A stretch of DNA of 5,218 nt from Candidatus Micrarchaeaceae archaeon (GTDB taxonomy: Archaea; Micrarchaeota; Micrarchaeia; Micrarchaeales; CABMGC01), in assembly GCA_027310795.1 (NCBI GenBank), contig DAIDAD010000043.1, positions 1-5,218 of the forward strand, given 5' to 3'. A program made the position numbers and the translations under genes. Below the pieces are notes generated by a model. That model was given only the letters and a program-made list of their open reading frames with translations, searched no databases and was not told the DNA's origin. Positions 1 through 5,218 of this stretch are shown one piece after another (position 1 is the first letter of the stretch; each line of letters begins with the position of its first letter).

Positions 1-297
1 AAAAAAATAGAAAGAAGCAGAATATGGTCTGCTGATGAAGGACTCGCGTTAATGCATGAAAGGAACCCGAATAATCCTATTATTAAATCAGCTAAATTAG
101 AGGCTAAAGGAGACTATGAAGGAGCAATAAGGACTGTACAACGCGCAATAGATAAAGATTATAACCCTGAGACCTCTCCGCTAAATTCTTATCTCAGCGA
201 TTTACTAAGGCGCAAGCGCATATATGGGAAAGATGGCACGTTGGCTGATAATCAGAACGAATTAAATAGGCAACGAAACGAAAAAGCTCGTGCATAG
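1..297 (+). CDS. 3' end of an unrecognised protein with one TPR-like hairpin (5' partial)
   Basis: The family is not recognised. The frame is open from base 1 with no stop, so the gene probably begins outside the window and 98 residues are visible. ATG at 52 is an alternative start giving 81 aa; a GAAGGA stretch lies about nine bases before it, so a short complete gene cannot be excluded. Residues about 26-56 resemble one tetratricopeptide hairpin: helix A ends in EAKG, then a GDYEGA turn leads into helix B (AIRTVQRAID) and a closing Pro, matching the family's G-Y-A-A-P spacing. The rest is very polar, rich in Lys, Arg, Asn and Glu, with a basic tail and no membrane segment or signal peptide. 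A TPR would suggest protein-protein contacts, but one weak repeat gives no function. The base composition is clearly more AT-rich than in the genes to the right. It ends at TAG 295-297, 118 bp before the preferred ftsZ start. Confidence 0.5.
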   Translation, partial: KKIERSRIWSADEGLALMHERNPNNPIIKSAKLEAKGDYEGAIRTVQRAIDKDYNPETSPLNSYLSDLLRRKRIYGKDGTLADNQNELNRQRNEKARA

Positions 298-310
298 GAG
301 CAACAAAATA

Positions 311-322
311 GCTGTTTTTCTT
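311..322 (+). terminator. Weak oligo-T termination signal after the first gene
   Basis: A run of five T (315-319), followed by CTT, lies 18 bases after the TAG of the first gene. Archaeal RNA polymerase can stop at oligo-T stretches without a hairpin. The run is short and I see no strong stem before it, so this is only a candidate. Confidence 0.25.
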
Positions 323-367
323 ATCATCAGCAATAAAGCGCACCTTGACGCAGGAGTGTCACATATT

Positions 368-384
368 AAGGAAAGCTATTTATT
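368..384 (+). promoter_or_regulatory. Candidate archaeal BRE/TATA promoter for ftsZ
   Basis: A purine-rich BRE-like AAGGAAAG (368-375) is followed by the TATA-like TATTTATT (377-384). Archaeal transcription usually starts about 25 bases beyond the TATA centre, here near 405. That would give a leader of roughly ten bases before ATG 416, and the site lies downstream of ATG 290, the first in-frame start. Placement is inferred from pattern and spacing only. Confidence 0.45.
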
Positions 385-415
385 CTTAAAGTTGCCAATT
401 AAATATGGTAATCTG

Positions 416-1453
416 ATGTTTGAATACGAGGCCGAAAAACAGAAGCAGGACATAATGGCTGACTATGAGATGTTCAAGCCGAGGATATGCGTTGTTGGAG
501 TCGGCGGCGGCGGCAACAATACAGTCCACAGGATAAGCAGCATGGACATAAAAGGCGCAAGCCTGTTCGCATTCAACACAGATGCAAAGCAGCTAGGAAT
601 GATGAAGTCAAACATAAAGACGCTGATGCTCGGCAACGCGCTGACACACGGGCTTGGCGCAGGCGGGTACCCTGAAATAGGGGAGAAGGCCGCAGAGCTG
701 TCAAGAATGGACATGGACCTGCTTCTCAAGGACATGAATATGACGTTTCTGTGCGCAGGAATGGGCGGCGGAACAGGAACCGGCGCAGCCCCGATAGTCG
801 GCAGGGTGGCAAAGCAATCAGGTGCCATAGTTGTCGGCATAGTGACAATACCTTTTGCTCTTGAAAGGGTAAGACTAGAGACCGCAAGGAAAGGGATAGA
901 TAAGCTCAAGAACAACATTGACACGCTTATAATAATAGACAACCAGAAGCTTGTGAAGCTTTATCCAAACCTTCCGATAGAAAAAACCTTCGCGCTTGCC
1001 GATGAGATAACCGCAAAGGCCGTGCGTGGCATAACCGAGGCGATAACGCAGCCAAGTTTGATAAACACGGATTTCGCTGACGTAAGAACGATAATGACTG
1101 GCGGGGGGATGGCGATGATAAGCGTCGGCAGTGCATCTGGCACAAACAGGGTAGACGAAGTGGTCGCAAACACGCTGAAGAACAAGCTGCTTGACGTAGA
1201 TTACAGCGACGCAACAGGCGTACTGCTGCACATAACGGGCGGGAAGAGCCTTACGTTAGGCGAAGCAAACCAGATAGGCACAAAGCTTACGGAAAGGGCT
1301 TCGCCAAATGCAAATGTCATATGGGGCGCGAGGCTGGATCCGAATTATAACGATACTGTAGAAGTGATAGCGATATTCACCGGCGTAAAAGGCTCATCCG
1401 TTGTCGGACGGGAAGAAGAGAGGCACAACGACATCGGCCTCGACCTTATCTAA
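416..1453 (+). CDS. ftsZ: Cell division GTPase FtsZ
   Basis: Tubulin-fold GTPase that polymerises at midcell to form the cytokinetic ring. With the start at 416 the protein is 345 aa. Visible motifs are the first nucleotide loop GVGGGGNN (residues 28-35), the tubulin signature GGGTGTG (117-123) in the T4 loop, the PFALERVR stretch, and the T7 catalytic loop NTDFAD (217-222) with N217, D219 and D222 intact, so GTP hydrolysis at the subunit interface should be possible. The FtsZ C-terminal fold follows. Only about 17 residues lie beyond it (ending DIGLDLI), so there is no long disordered linker. The frame opens at ATG 290, but its first 42 residues do not look like FtsZ and the promoter lies inside them. 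ATG 416 is preferred because GGTAATC just upstream matches the archaeal SD GGTGATC at six of seven bases. ATG 455, preceded by CAGGA, is a second option (332 aa). Assignment to FtsZ1 or FtsZ2 was not attempted. Confidence 0.96.
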   Translation: MFEYEAEKQKQDIMADYEMFKPRICVVGVGGGGNNTVHRISSMDIKGASLFAFNTDAKQLGMMKSNIKTLMLGNALTHGLGAGGYPEIGEKAAELSRMDMDLLLKDMNMTFLCAGMGGGTGTGAAPIVGRVAKQSGAIVVGIVTIPFALERVRLETARKGIDKLKNNIDTLIIIDNQKLVKLYPNLPIEKTFALADEITAKAVRGITEAITQPSLINTDFADVRTIMTGGGMAMISVGSASGTNRVDEVVANTLKNKLLDVDYSDATGVLLHITGGKSLTLGEANQIGTKLTERASPNANVIWGARLDPNYNDTVEVIAIFTGVKGSSVVGREEERHNDIGLDLI

Positions 1454-2469
1454 ATCGCAGCTATTCCGCTGAATCTCACAAGCTGCATGCCCGCATCATC
1501 ACCAGAGTTGAAGATCTCTATCTTAACACGGTTTGCATCCGCAGCGTCGAGCGCCTTCTTGACCTTCGGATTGTTGAGCACGTTGTCATTCACCATTACG
1601 AACCTTATATCGCCAATTCTGCTCTCTATCTCTTCTGCTCCGTAAACTGACTTTCCTGCGACAAGTCCGCTAAGGAACATGTTAAGGTACCAGAATTCCT
1701 TCTTGACGCGCTCGTTCTGCAGCAGCTTCGCCGCTGATTCGCTCTGCATTATCTCCCTTATGCCCGATCTCTCAGCATCGCTCGCTGGAACATACACAAT
1801 GCGCTTCTCAATCCTGCTGCGGCCATTGTCCATGTATTTCTTCAGGTCGTCCTTTGTGAATCCAGGACCGCCTATCATGACTGCGTCCACAGGCATGTTG
1901 CCCACCGTGCTTATCACAGAATCGAAAAACAATTCCTTCTGCTTCTTGTACTCTTTCTCATTCATCTTCTTGCTAAGGCGGCTGTAATGCTCCGACACGA
2001 TGTCAATCCCATAGCCCTTGATGTACGCGAACGACGCCTTCTCCTCGTCTATGGCGACGATGCCAAGCCTAGGCTTCTTCGCCTCTGCCACTGCTTCCTT
2101 TATCCTGCCGATTATGTAGCTTTTCCATTCATCCTTATGCACGCTTATGCTGTCCCTAGGTTCGACGTTAATCGTGTGGTGGCTGCCCATGCTCACGAAT
2201 TCAAGCGGCTTCCCATCTATTATCTTGCCTGTAATCCTCAGCCTGAATGCGCTCCTGTCTATTTCCGCTTTCTCGACATCCAGCTTTACCCTTACGTCCT
2301 TCTGTTCTCCAGTATCAGTTTCCGTAGACCTGAAGCGCCTTGTGCTCCTTCCTTCGACGCCGTCGCCTGGGCTTATGACAACCGCAAGCAGGTACAAGTC
2401 GTCAAAGCTCTCCGGCTCAAGCCGCATGGTATTCGATACCTGGTTGAAACCCAATATCTTCATAAGCAT
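1450..2469 (-). CDS. pelA: mRNA surveillance / ribosome rescue protein Pelota (aPelota, Dom34)
   Basis: An eRF1 paralogue that enters the empty A site of stalled ribosomes with aEF1A and, with ABCE1, splits them in no-go and non-stop decay. The 339 aa are the usual family length and show three domains. The N-terminal Sm-like domain (about 1-130) contains PESFDDLYLL (19-28), GDGVEGRSTRR (35-45) and the HTINVEP strand near residue 100. The central domain (about 133-240) opens with LGIVAIDEEKASFAYI and contains IGGPGF (199-204). The C-terminal domain includes the family's SVYG element and FVMVND strand. The GGQ peptidyl-hydrolysis motif of eRF1 is absent, as expected for Pelota. Two starts lie six bases apart: ATG 2469 (MLMKI) and ATG 2463 (MKI, the commoner family N-terminus). 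A TATA box about 25 bases upstream would place the transcript start at or next to these codons. The stop overlaps that of convergent ftsZ. Confidence 0.95.
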   Translation of the reverse strand: MLMKILGFNQVSNTMRLEPESFDDLYLLAVVISPGDGVEGRSTRRFRSTETDTGEQKDVRVKLDVEKAEIDRSAFRLRITGKIIDGKPLEFVSMGSHHTINVEPRDSISVHKDEWKSYIIGRIKEAVAEAKKPRLGIVAIDEEKASFAYIKGYGIDIVSEHYSRLSKKMNEKEYKKQKELFFDSVISTVGNMPVDAVMIGGPGFTKDDLKKYMDNGRSRIEKRIVYVPASDAERSGIREIMQSESAAKLLQNERVKKEFWYLNMFLSGLVAGKSVYGAEEIESRIGDIRFVMVNDNVLNNPKVKKALDAADANRVKIEIFNSGDDAGMQLVRFSGIAAI

Positions 2470-2488
2470 CAGAAAGAGTTGAATCCAA

Positions 2489-2498
2489 ATTTATAAAT
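2489..2498 (-). promoter_or_regulatory. Palindromic TATA box of pelA, probably leaderless
   Basis: ATTTATAAAT is a perfect 10-base palindrome in the 36-bp gap between the sua5 stop and the pelA start. Its centre is about 25 bases from ATG 2469, the usual archaeal TATA-to-start distance, so the mRNA should begin at or within a few bases of the start codon. No SD-like sequence precedes either ATG, which fits a leaderless message. No clear BRE is visible; the bases upstream on this strand are GAAGGGCTT. Confidence 0.6.
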
Positions 2499-2505
2499 AA
2501 GCCCT

Positions 2506-3567
2506 TCATGCTCCTTTTAGAAGAATGCCCAATTCCTCAAAATCAGAAAAGCTCCTGCCGATTGTTGCCTTCCTTATCCTGTTCATCGCTGCAAGGCCTA
2601 TGCCCTTCTCACTGAACGGCTCTATGATCCCGAAGTCAACGCCCAAAGTATCAAGCCTTATCAAGGCGTCAAAGAGCGAACTTGCGCGCATCATCATGTC
2701 CTTCTCAGGACCAAGCGCAATCCTCTTAATCTTTAATCCGCGCAAAGCGCTGCAACCTTCATCAGAGCCTATGAACGCAGCGCTTTTTCCGCACCTGCGG
2801 ACAACATCTGCAAGCCCGTTTATGCCTCCAGTGTATATGAACAGAGGGGTGGCAGGCGAGTAATGCCTGTACTTGGTGCCCGGGCTCACGGGAACCCTGG
2901 AGCTCCTAATGCCCCTCGTCAGCATGTCGACAACCGGTTTCCTTCCGAATGCCCTTTGGATCTCCCCTGCAGTGAATGCGCCTGGGCGCATTATCCTGAA
3001 ACCCCTCAAGTCGAGTATCGTGGACTCAATCCCATATTCAGTTGCTCCGCAGTCGATTATCACAGAGACCTTGCCTTTGAAATAATTTATCGCATGCAAG
3101 CCCTTTGTAGACGATGGCCTCTCCGATATGTTTGCGCTAGGCGCAGCTATGGGCACGTTTACCCTTTTCATGACGGCCCTTATCAGCTTTCCTTTTGGGC
3201 ACCTTATCGCAACGCTGCCTAATCCTGCAGTTACTACGCCTGGAAGGTTTCCCCTGCTCTTTACTATGACCGTAAGCGGCCCTGGCCATATCTTTTCGAG
3301 AACCGAAGCATCCTTTCTTCCAAACACTCCAATCTTGCGGGCTTCTTCCATGCTGTAAACATGCACTATCAACGGGTTGTCAGAAGCCCTGCCCTTCACA
3401 TTGTATATCTCCATGCATGCTTTTTCGTCGTATGCATTTGCCCCTATGCCGTACACCGTTTCCGTAGGAAAGACTACAAGCTTGCCGTCAAGTATCGCCT
3501 CAGCTGCGGCTTTGACAGAATCGGCTGATGGGTTATCCGCGCTGGCCCTGTAAACCCTTGTCCGCAT
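2506..3567 (-). CDS. sua5: Threonylcarbamoyl-AMP synthase Sua5 (YrdC plus Sua5 domains)
   Basis: Makes L-threonylcarbamoyladenylate from threonine, bicarbonate and ATP. The KEOPS complex then transfers the group to A37 of ANN-decoding tRNAs as t6A. The 353 aa match the long, two-domain form of the family. The YrdC domain (about 13-205) shows PTETVYGIG (34-42), KGR followed by NPLIVH (58-69), WPGPLT (94-99), the PSANIS nucleotide motif (143-148) and ESTILD (181-186). The conserved linker SPGTKYRHYSP (228-238), which lies over the active site in known structures, is present. The Sua5 C-terminal Rossmann-like domain fills about 240-353. ATG 3567 is supported by AAGGG eight bases upstream and by homology starting soon after. 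The gene begins four bases after the channel stop, suggesting co-transcription. No key motif is missing. Confidence 0.95.
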   Translation of the reverse strand: MRTRVYRASADNPSADSVKAAAEAILDGKLVVFPTETVYGIGANAYDEKACMEIYNVKGRASDNPLIVHVYSMEEARKIGVFGRKDASVLEKIWPGPLTVIVKSRGNLPGVVTAGLGSVAIRCPKGKLIRAVMKRVNVPIAAPSANISERPSSTKGLHAINYFKGKVSVIIDCGATEYGIESTILDLRGFRIMRPGAFTAGEIQRAFGRKPVVDMLTRGIRSSRVPVSPGTKYRHYSPATPLFIYTGGINGLADVVRRCGKSAAFIGSDEGCSALRGLKIKRIALGPEKDMMMRASSLFDALIRLDTLGVDFGIIEPFSEKGIGLAAMNRIRKATIGRSFSDFEELGILLKGA

Positions 3568-3571
3568 GGCT

Positions 3572-4321
3572 TCAGCCCTTGAAGAGCCTGTCGTTGATGA
3601 AGTTGCCAGCTATCGTCGACGGGTTTATAACAACCGCCCTGTTACCTGCAATCAGTTTCAGGTGGTGCTCCGCATCCTTGTTCGGCGCAACGACAATTAT
3701 CTCTGCGTTTGCAGCAAGCTCCTTCACGCTTACAAGCGCGTACACCGATTCCGAGGCTTCTGCTATGTCTATGATGACTGCCTTGGCCTTTTCAAGGCCA
3801 ATTTCCATTATGTCTCCGTCGGAAGTGAAGTCTACTTGGAAAGCAAGGTAGCCGTATTTCTTAAGCCTGTCGACGCTCTCGAAGGACTTCGCTATTATTA
3901 TGAAGCGCTCGCCCATCTCCCAGAGCTTGTTCGCTATGTAAAGGTTTGTAGATTCATCGCCTATCAGCACTATGTGCTTGTTAAGCGCCCTCCTCTCGAA
4001 GGAGGAGAGCCTGCCGCTTATTCTCTCTATTCTTCTATTCATGAATTCACCTGAAAAGGTCGTTATTGCAGACACGAAGGTGCCTAATCCTATTATCACA
4101 AGGGCTATCACAAAGATTTTCGCGATAGGCGTAACCGGGTAAAAGTCCCCGTATCCGATTGTAGTAAGCGTGATGATTGTGAAATAGAGCGCATCAAGGG
4201 GGCTCGCCACCCTCTGGTTGAAGCCGCCTACAGATCCTATCTCGTAAGTGCCTACCACTCCGAATACGATTACGGAAAGCACAACAATAGTATAAACCAC
4301 TACGGTAGCATTGAATCTCAT
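3572..4321 (-). CDS. Two-TM potassium channel with cytosolic RCK (TrkA-N) domain, MthK-like
   Basis: Membrane K+ channel subunit, expected to form tetramers gated by a cytosolic RCK ring. From ATG 4321 it is 249 aa. TM1 covers about residues 7-23, the pore helix leads to the selectivity filter TTIGYGD (53-59), and TM2 covers about 66-89 with a glycine-containing hinge (IIGLG). A short basic linker (NRRIER) leads to an RCK N-lobe starting near KHIVLIG (115-121). Its first nucleotide loop is GDEST, not GxGxxG; the MthK loop, as I recall it, is similarly degenerate. An acidic D164 (VDFTSD) and the AEASES segment lie where RCK domains often bind ligands, but the ligand is unknown. The protein ends after INPSTIAGNFINDRL, so the RCK C-lobe is missing, as reported for E. 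coli Kch. A TTG at 4333 is an alternative start adding four residues. The in-frame ATG 4042-4040 (M94) has a strong SD and may yield a separate 156-aa soluble RCK protein. Confidence 0.93.
   Translation of the reverse strand: MRFNATVVVYTIVVLSVIVFGVVGTYEIGSVGGFNQRVASPLDALYFTIITLTTIGYGDFYPVTPIAKIFVIALVIIGLGTFVSAITTFSGEFMNRRIERISGRLSSFERRALNKHIVLIGDESTNLYIANKLWEMGERFIIIAKSFESVDRLKKYGYLAFQVDFTSDGDIMEIGLEKAKAVIIDIAEASESVYALVSVKELAANAEIIVVAPNKDAEHHLKLIAGNRAVVINPSTIAGNFINDRLFKG
3576..3580 (-). promoter_or_regulatory. Ribosome binding site of sua5 inside the channel gene end
   Basis: AAGGG on the minus strand lies eight bases before the sua5 ATG and partly overlaps the last codons and stop of the channel gene. 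It supports the chosen sua5 start and suggests translation following on from the channel gene. Confidence 0.4.
4047..4052 (-). promoter_or_regulatory. Internal Shine-Dalgarno before M94 of the channel
   Basis: AGGTGA on the minus strand is an exact match to the archaeal anti-SD complement (AGGAGGTGATC). It is followed by four bases (ATTC) and an in-frame ATG at 4042-4040. It is a better SD match than that of any main gene start here. Starting here would give a 156-aa soluble protein made of linker plus RCK N-lobe. The Gly codon inside it is GGT; only two of about nineteen Gly codons in this gene are GGT. Confidence 0.5.
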
Positions 4322-4367
4322 TCTGACCAGCAAATAAATATCAACAAAAACAGATTAATACCGTGCC

Positions 4368-4378
4368 ATATAATAAAA
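4368..4378 (-). promoter_or_regulatory. TATA-like promoter of the channel-sua5 unit
   Basis: TTTTATTATAT on the minus strand lies in the 66-bp gap between the reductase stop and the channel start. With usual archaeal spacing, transcription would begin near 4346, leaving a leader of about 25 bases before ATG 4321. A purine-rich AACAAAAG just upstream could serve as BRE. A second AT-rich stretch (4334-4341) is too close to the start codon to be preferred. Confidence 0.4.
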
Positions 4379-4380
4379 AA
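4375..4380 (-). terminator. Oligo-T terminator of the aldo/keto reductase gene
   Basis: Six T in a row on the minus strand begin seven bases after the reductase stop codon, followed by the AT-rich ATTATAT. This fits hairpin-independent archaeal termination. The run overlaps the TATA-like box of the next gene, so the same bases may do both jobs. Confidence 0.4.
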
Positions 4381-4387
4381 CTTTTGT

Positions 4388-5218
4388 TCAGTACTTGGGC
4401 TTCTGCCTCATCCGCTCCCTCCATGAAGATATCCTTCCTAGAAGCGCGGAATTGCCCTTTGCGAGTTCCTTGCCCATCTCAATAAACTGTCTGTTCATGT
4501 AATTGCGAAAAAAATGCTCCAGCTCCTCTACGTCCTTCTTCTCAAGCCTGAATTCAAGGGCCTTCGCATTCTCACGCATGTGCTCCAGCTTACTCGCCTT
4601 TGGTATCGCAACGGTATTGTTCTTGCATGCTACCCAGTTGAGCGCGACCTGCGCAGCGCTGCGCCCATGCCTCTCGCCTATCCTGTTCAGCACCTCAAGC
4701 CCAGCTCCCTTGCTCTTCTGAAGCACGCCTCCACGGTCAAGCGGGCTGTACGCTATCACTGTCACATGCTCTTTTTTGCAGAAATCCGCAAGCCCCTTCT
4801 CTATCTCCCTTGCAAACAGGCTGTACTGCACCTGATTAGATACGATCTCATACTTTTTCATGCAGTTTCTAGCCTCTTCCATGTCCTCTATGCTGAAATT
4901 GCTCACCCCTATGTATCGTATCTTTCCTTCATCTACAAGCTCCTCCATCGCCTTCATCGTCTCATTTATCGGCACCCTGCGGTTCGGCCAGTGCAGCTGA
5001 TAAAGGTCTATCTCTTTGACGCCGAGGTTGTTGAGGCTGCTCTCGCATGCCTTTTTCACGTCATCGTGCCTGAAATGATCAGGAGAAACCTTCGTAGCTA
5101 TGAACACCTCGCTGTCGTCCCCTACCGCTTCGCCTACTATTTTTTCAGTATGGTACATCTCTGCAGTGTCAACAAAGCGCATGCCAATGCCTACGCCTTC
5201 CCGTATGGAATCTATAGC
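4388..5218 (-). CDS. Aldo/keto reductase family oxidoreductase (N-terminus outside the window)
   Basis: NAD(P)H-dependent reductase of carbonyl compounds with a TIM-barrel fold, presumed cytosolic. The frame is open to the right edge; 276 residues are visible and only a short N-terminal piece should be missing. An internal ATG at 5182 is not the true start, because family sequence (AIDSIREGVGIG) continues upstream of it. Counting from the edge, the catalytic tetrad is complete: D17 and Y22 in the FVDTAEMY motif, K43 in IATK and H76 in LHWP. Further family signatures are GKIRYIGVSNFS, the SNQVQYS strand, VIAYSPLDRGG, and the cofactor-phosphate segment IPKASKLEHMREN, in which Lys and Ser suggest NADPH preference. 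The last 40 or so residues form a charged tail not needed for the core fold. The substrate cannot be told from sequence. The gene ends with TGA and an oligo-T run 66 bp before the channel gene and appears to be a separate transcript. Confidence 0.93.
   Translation of the reverse strand, partial: AIDSIREGVGIGMRFVDTAEMYHTEKIVGEAVGDDSEVFIATKVSPDHFRHDDVKKACESSLNNLGVKEIDLYQLHWPNRRVPINETMKAMEELVDEGKIRYIGVSNFSIEDMEEARNCMKKYEIVSNQVQYSLFAREIEKGLADFCKKEHVTVIAYSPLDRGGVLQKSKGAGLEVLNRIGERHGRSAAQVALNWVACKNNTVAIPKASKLEHMRENAKALEFRLEKKDVEELEHFFRNYMNRQFIEMGKELAKGNSALLGRISSWRERMRQKPKY

Noticed and set aside
298..415. Possible small RNA or tRNA gene in the gap before ftsZ
   Set aside because: No cloverleaf, no tRNA A/B box pattern and no stable stem seen; the gap is explained by a weak terminator and a promoter.
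463..942. 159-aa open frame on the minus strand inside ftsZ
   Set aside because: Antisense to strongly conserved FtsZ codons; the Pro- and Ser-rich translation mirrors Gly-rich FtsZ loops and resembles no family.
948..963. Repeated AAGCTT motif
   Set aside because: Two copies encode repeated Lys-Leu in FtsZ; a short coding coincidence.
1987..2496. 169-aa plus-strand open frame opposite pelA
   Set aside because: Lies entirely over conserved pelA codons, has no recognisable domain and no convincing start signal. It is a shadow frame.
3566..4054. 162-aa plus-strand open frame opposite the channel gene
   Set aside because: Covers the RCK-coding region in antisense with no recognisable domain; a by-product of codon bias.
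4651..4664. Perfect 14-base palindrome GCGCAGCGCTGCGC
   Set aside because: Falls inside conserved reductase codons rich in Ala, Ser and Arg; no partner copy or regulatory position, so probably chance from GC-rich codons.

Overview
The window looks archaeal. It carries an FtsZ division GTPase, an aPelota/Dom34 ribosome-rescue factor (an archaeal/eukaryotic family absent from bacteria), a full-length two-domain Sua5, an MthK-like two-TM potassium channel, and TATA-type promoter elements sitting 25-30 nt before likely transcript starts. Dense packing, short gaps and heavy use of ATA (Ile) and AGG (Arg) codons would fit a compact euryarchaeal or DPANN-type genome, but the lineage is inference and cannot be settled here.

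Layout. Bases 1-297 (+) hold the 3' end of an AT-rich, unrecognised gene with one TPR-like helical hairpin; its frame is open at the left edge. An AT-rich gap (298-415) carries a weak oligo-T stop signal and a BRE/TATA-like promoter for ftsZ (416-1453, +). ftsZ converges on pelA (1450-2469, -), and the two stop codons overlap. Upstream of pelA on the same strand are sua5 (2506-3567), a K+ channel with an RCK domain (3572-4321) and an aldo/keto reductase that runs off the right edge (4388-5218). The channel and sua5 are 4 bp apart and probably form one transcript. pelA has its own palindromic TATA box in the 36-bp gap behind sua5. The channel has a TATA-like box in the 66-bp gap behind the reductase.

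Roles. Most genes are housekeeping: FtsZ in cytokinesis, Sua5 in tRNA t6A synthesis, Pelota in rescue of stalled ribosomes. The last two both serve translation. The channel and reductase are physiological or accessory genes with no obvious functional link to the others.

I see no CRISPR array, insertion sequence, RNA gene or clearly new multi-gene system. The most interesting signal is inside the channel gene. A strong Shine-Dalgarno sequence (AGGTGA), the best match near any start in the window, sits just before an in-frame ATG at the junction between the pore and the cytosolic RCK domain. This resembles the known internal start that produces free RCK subunits in MthK.
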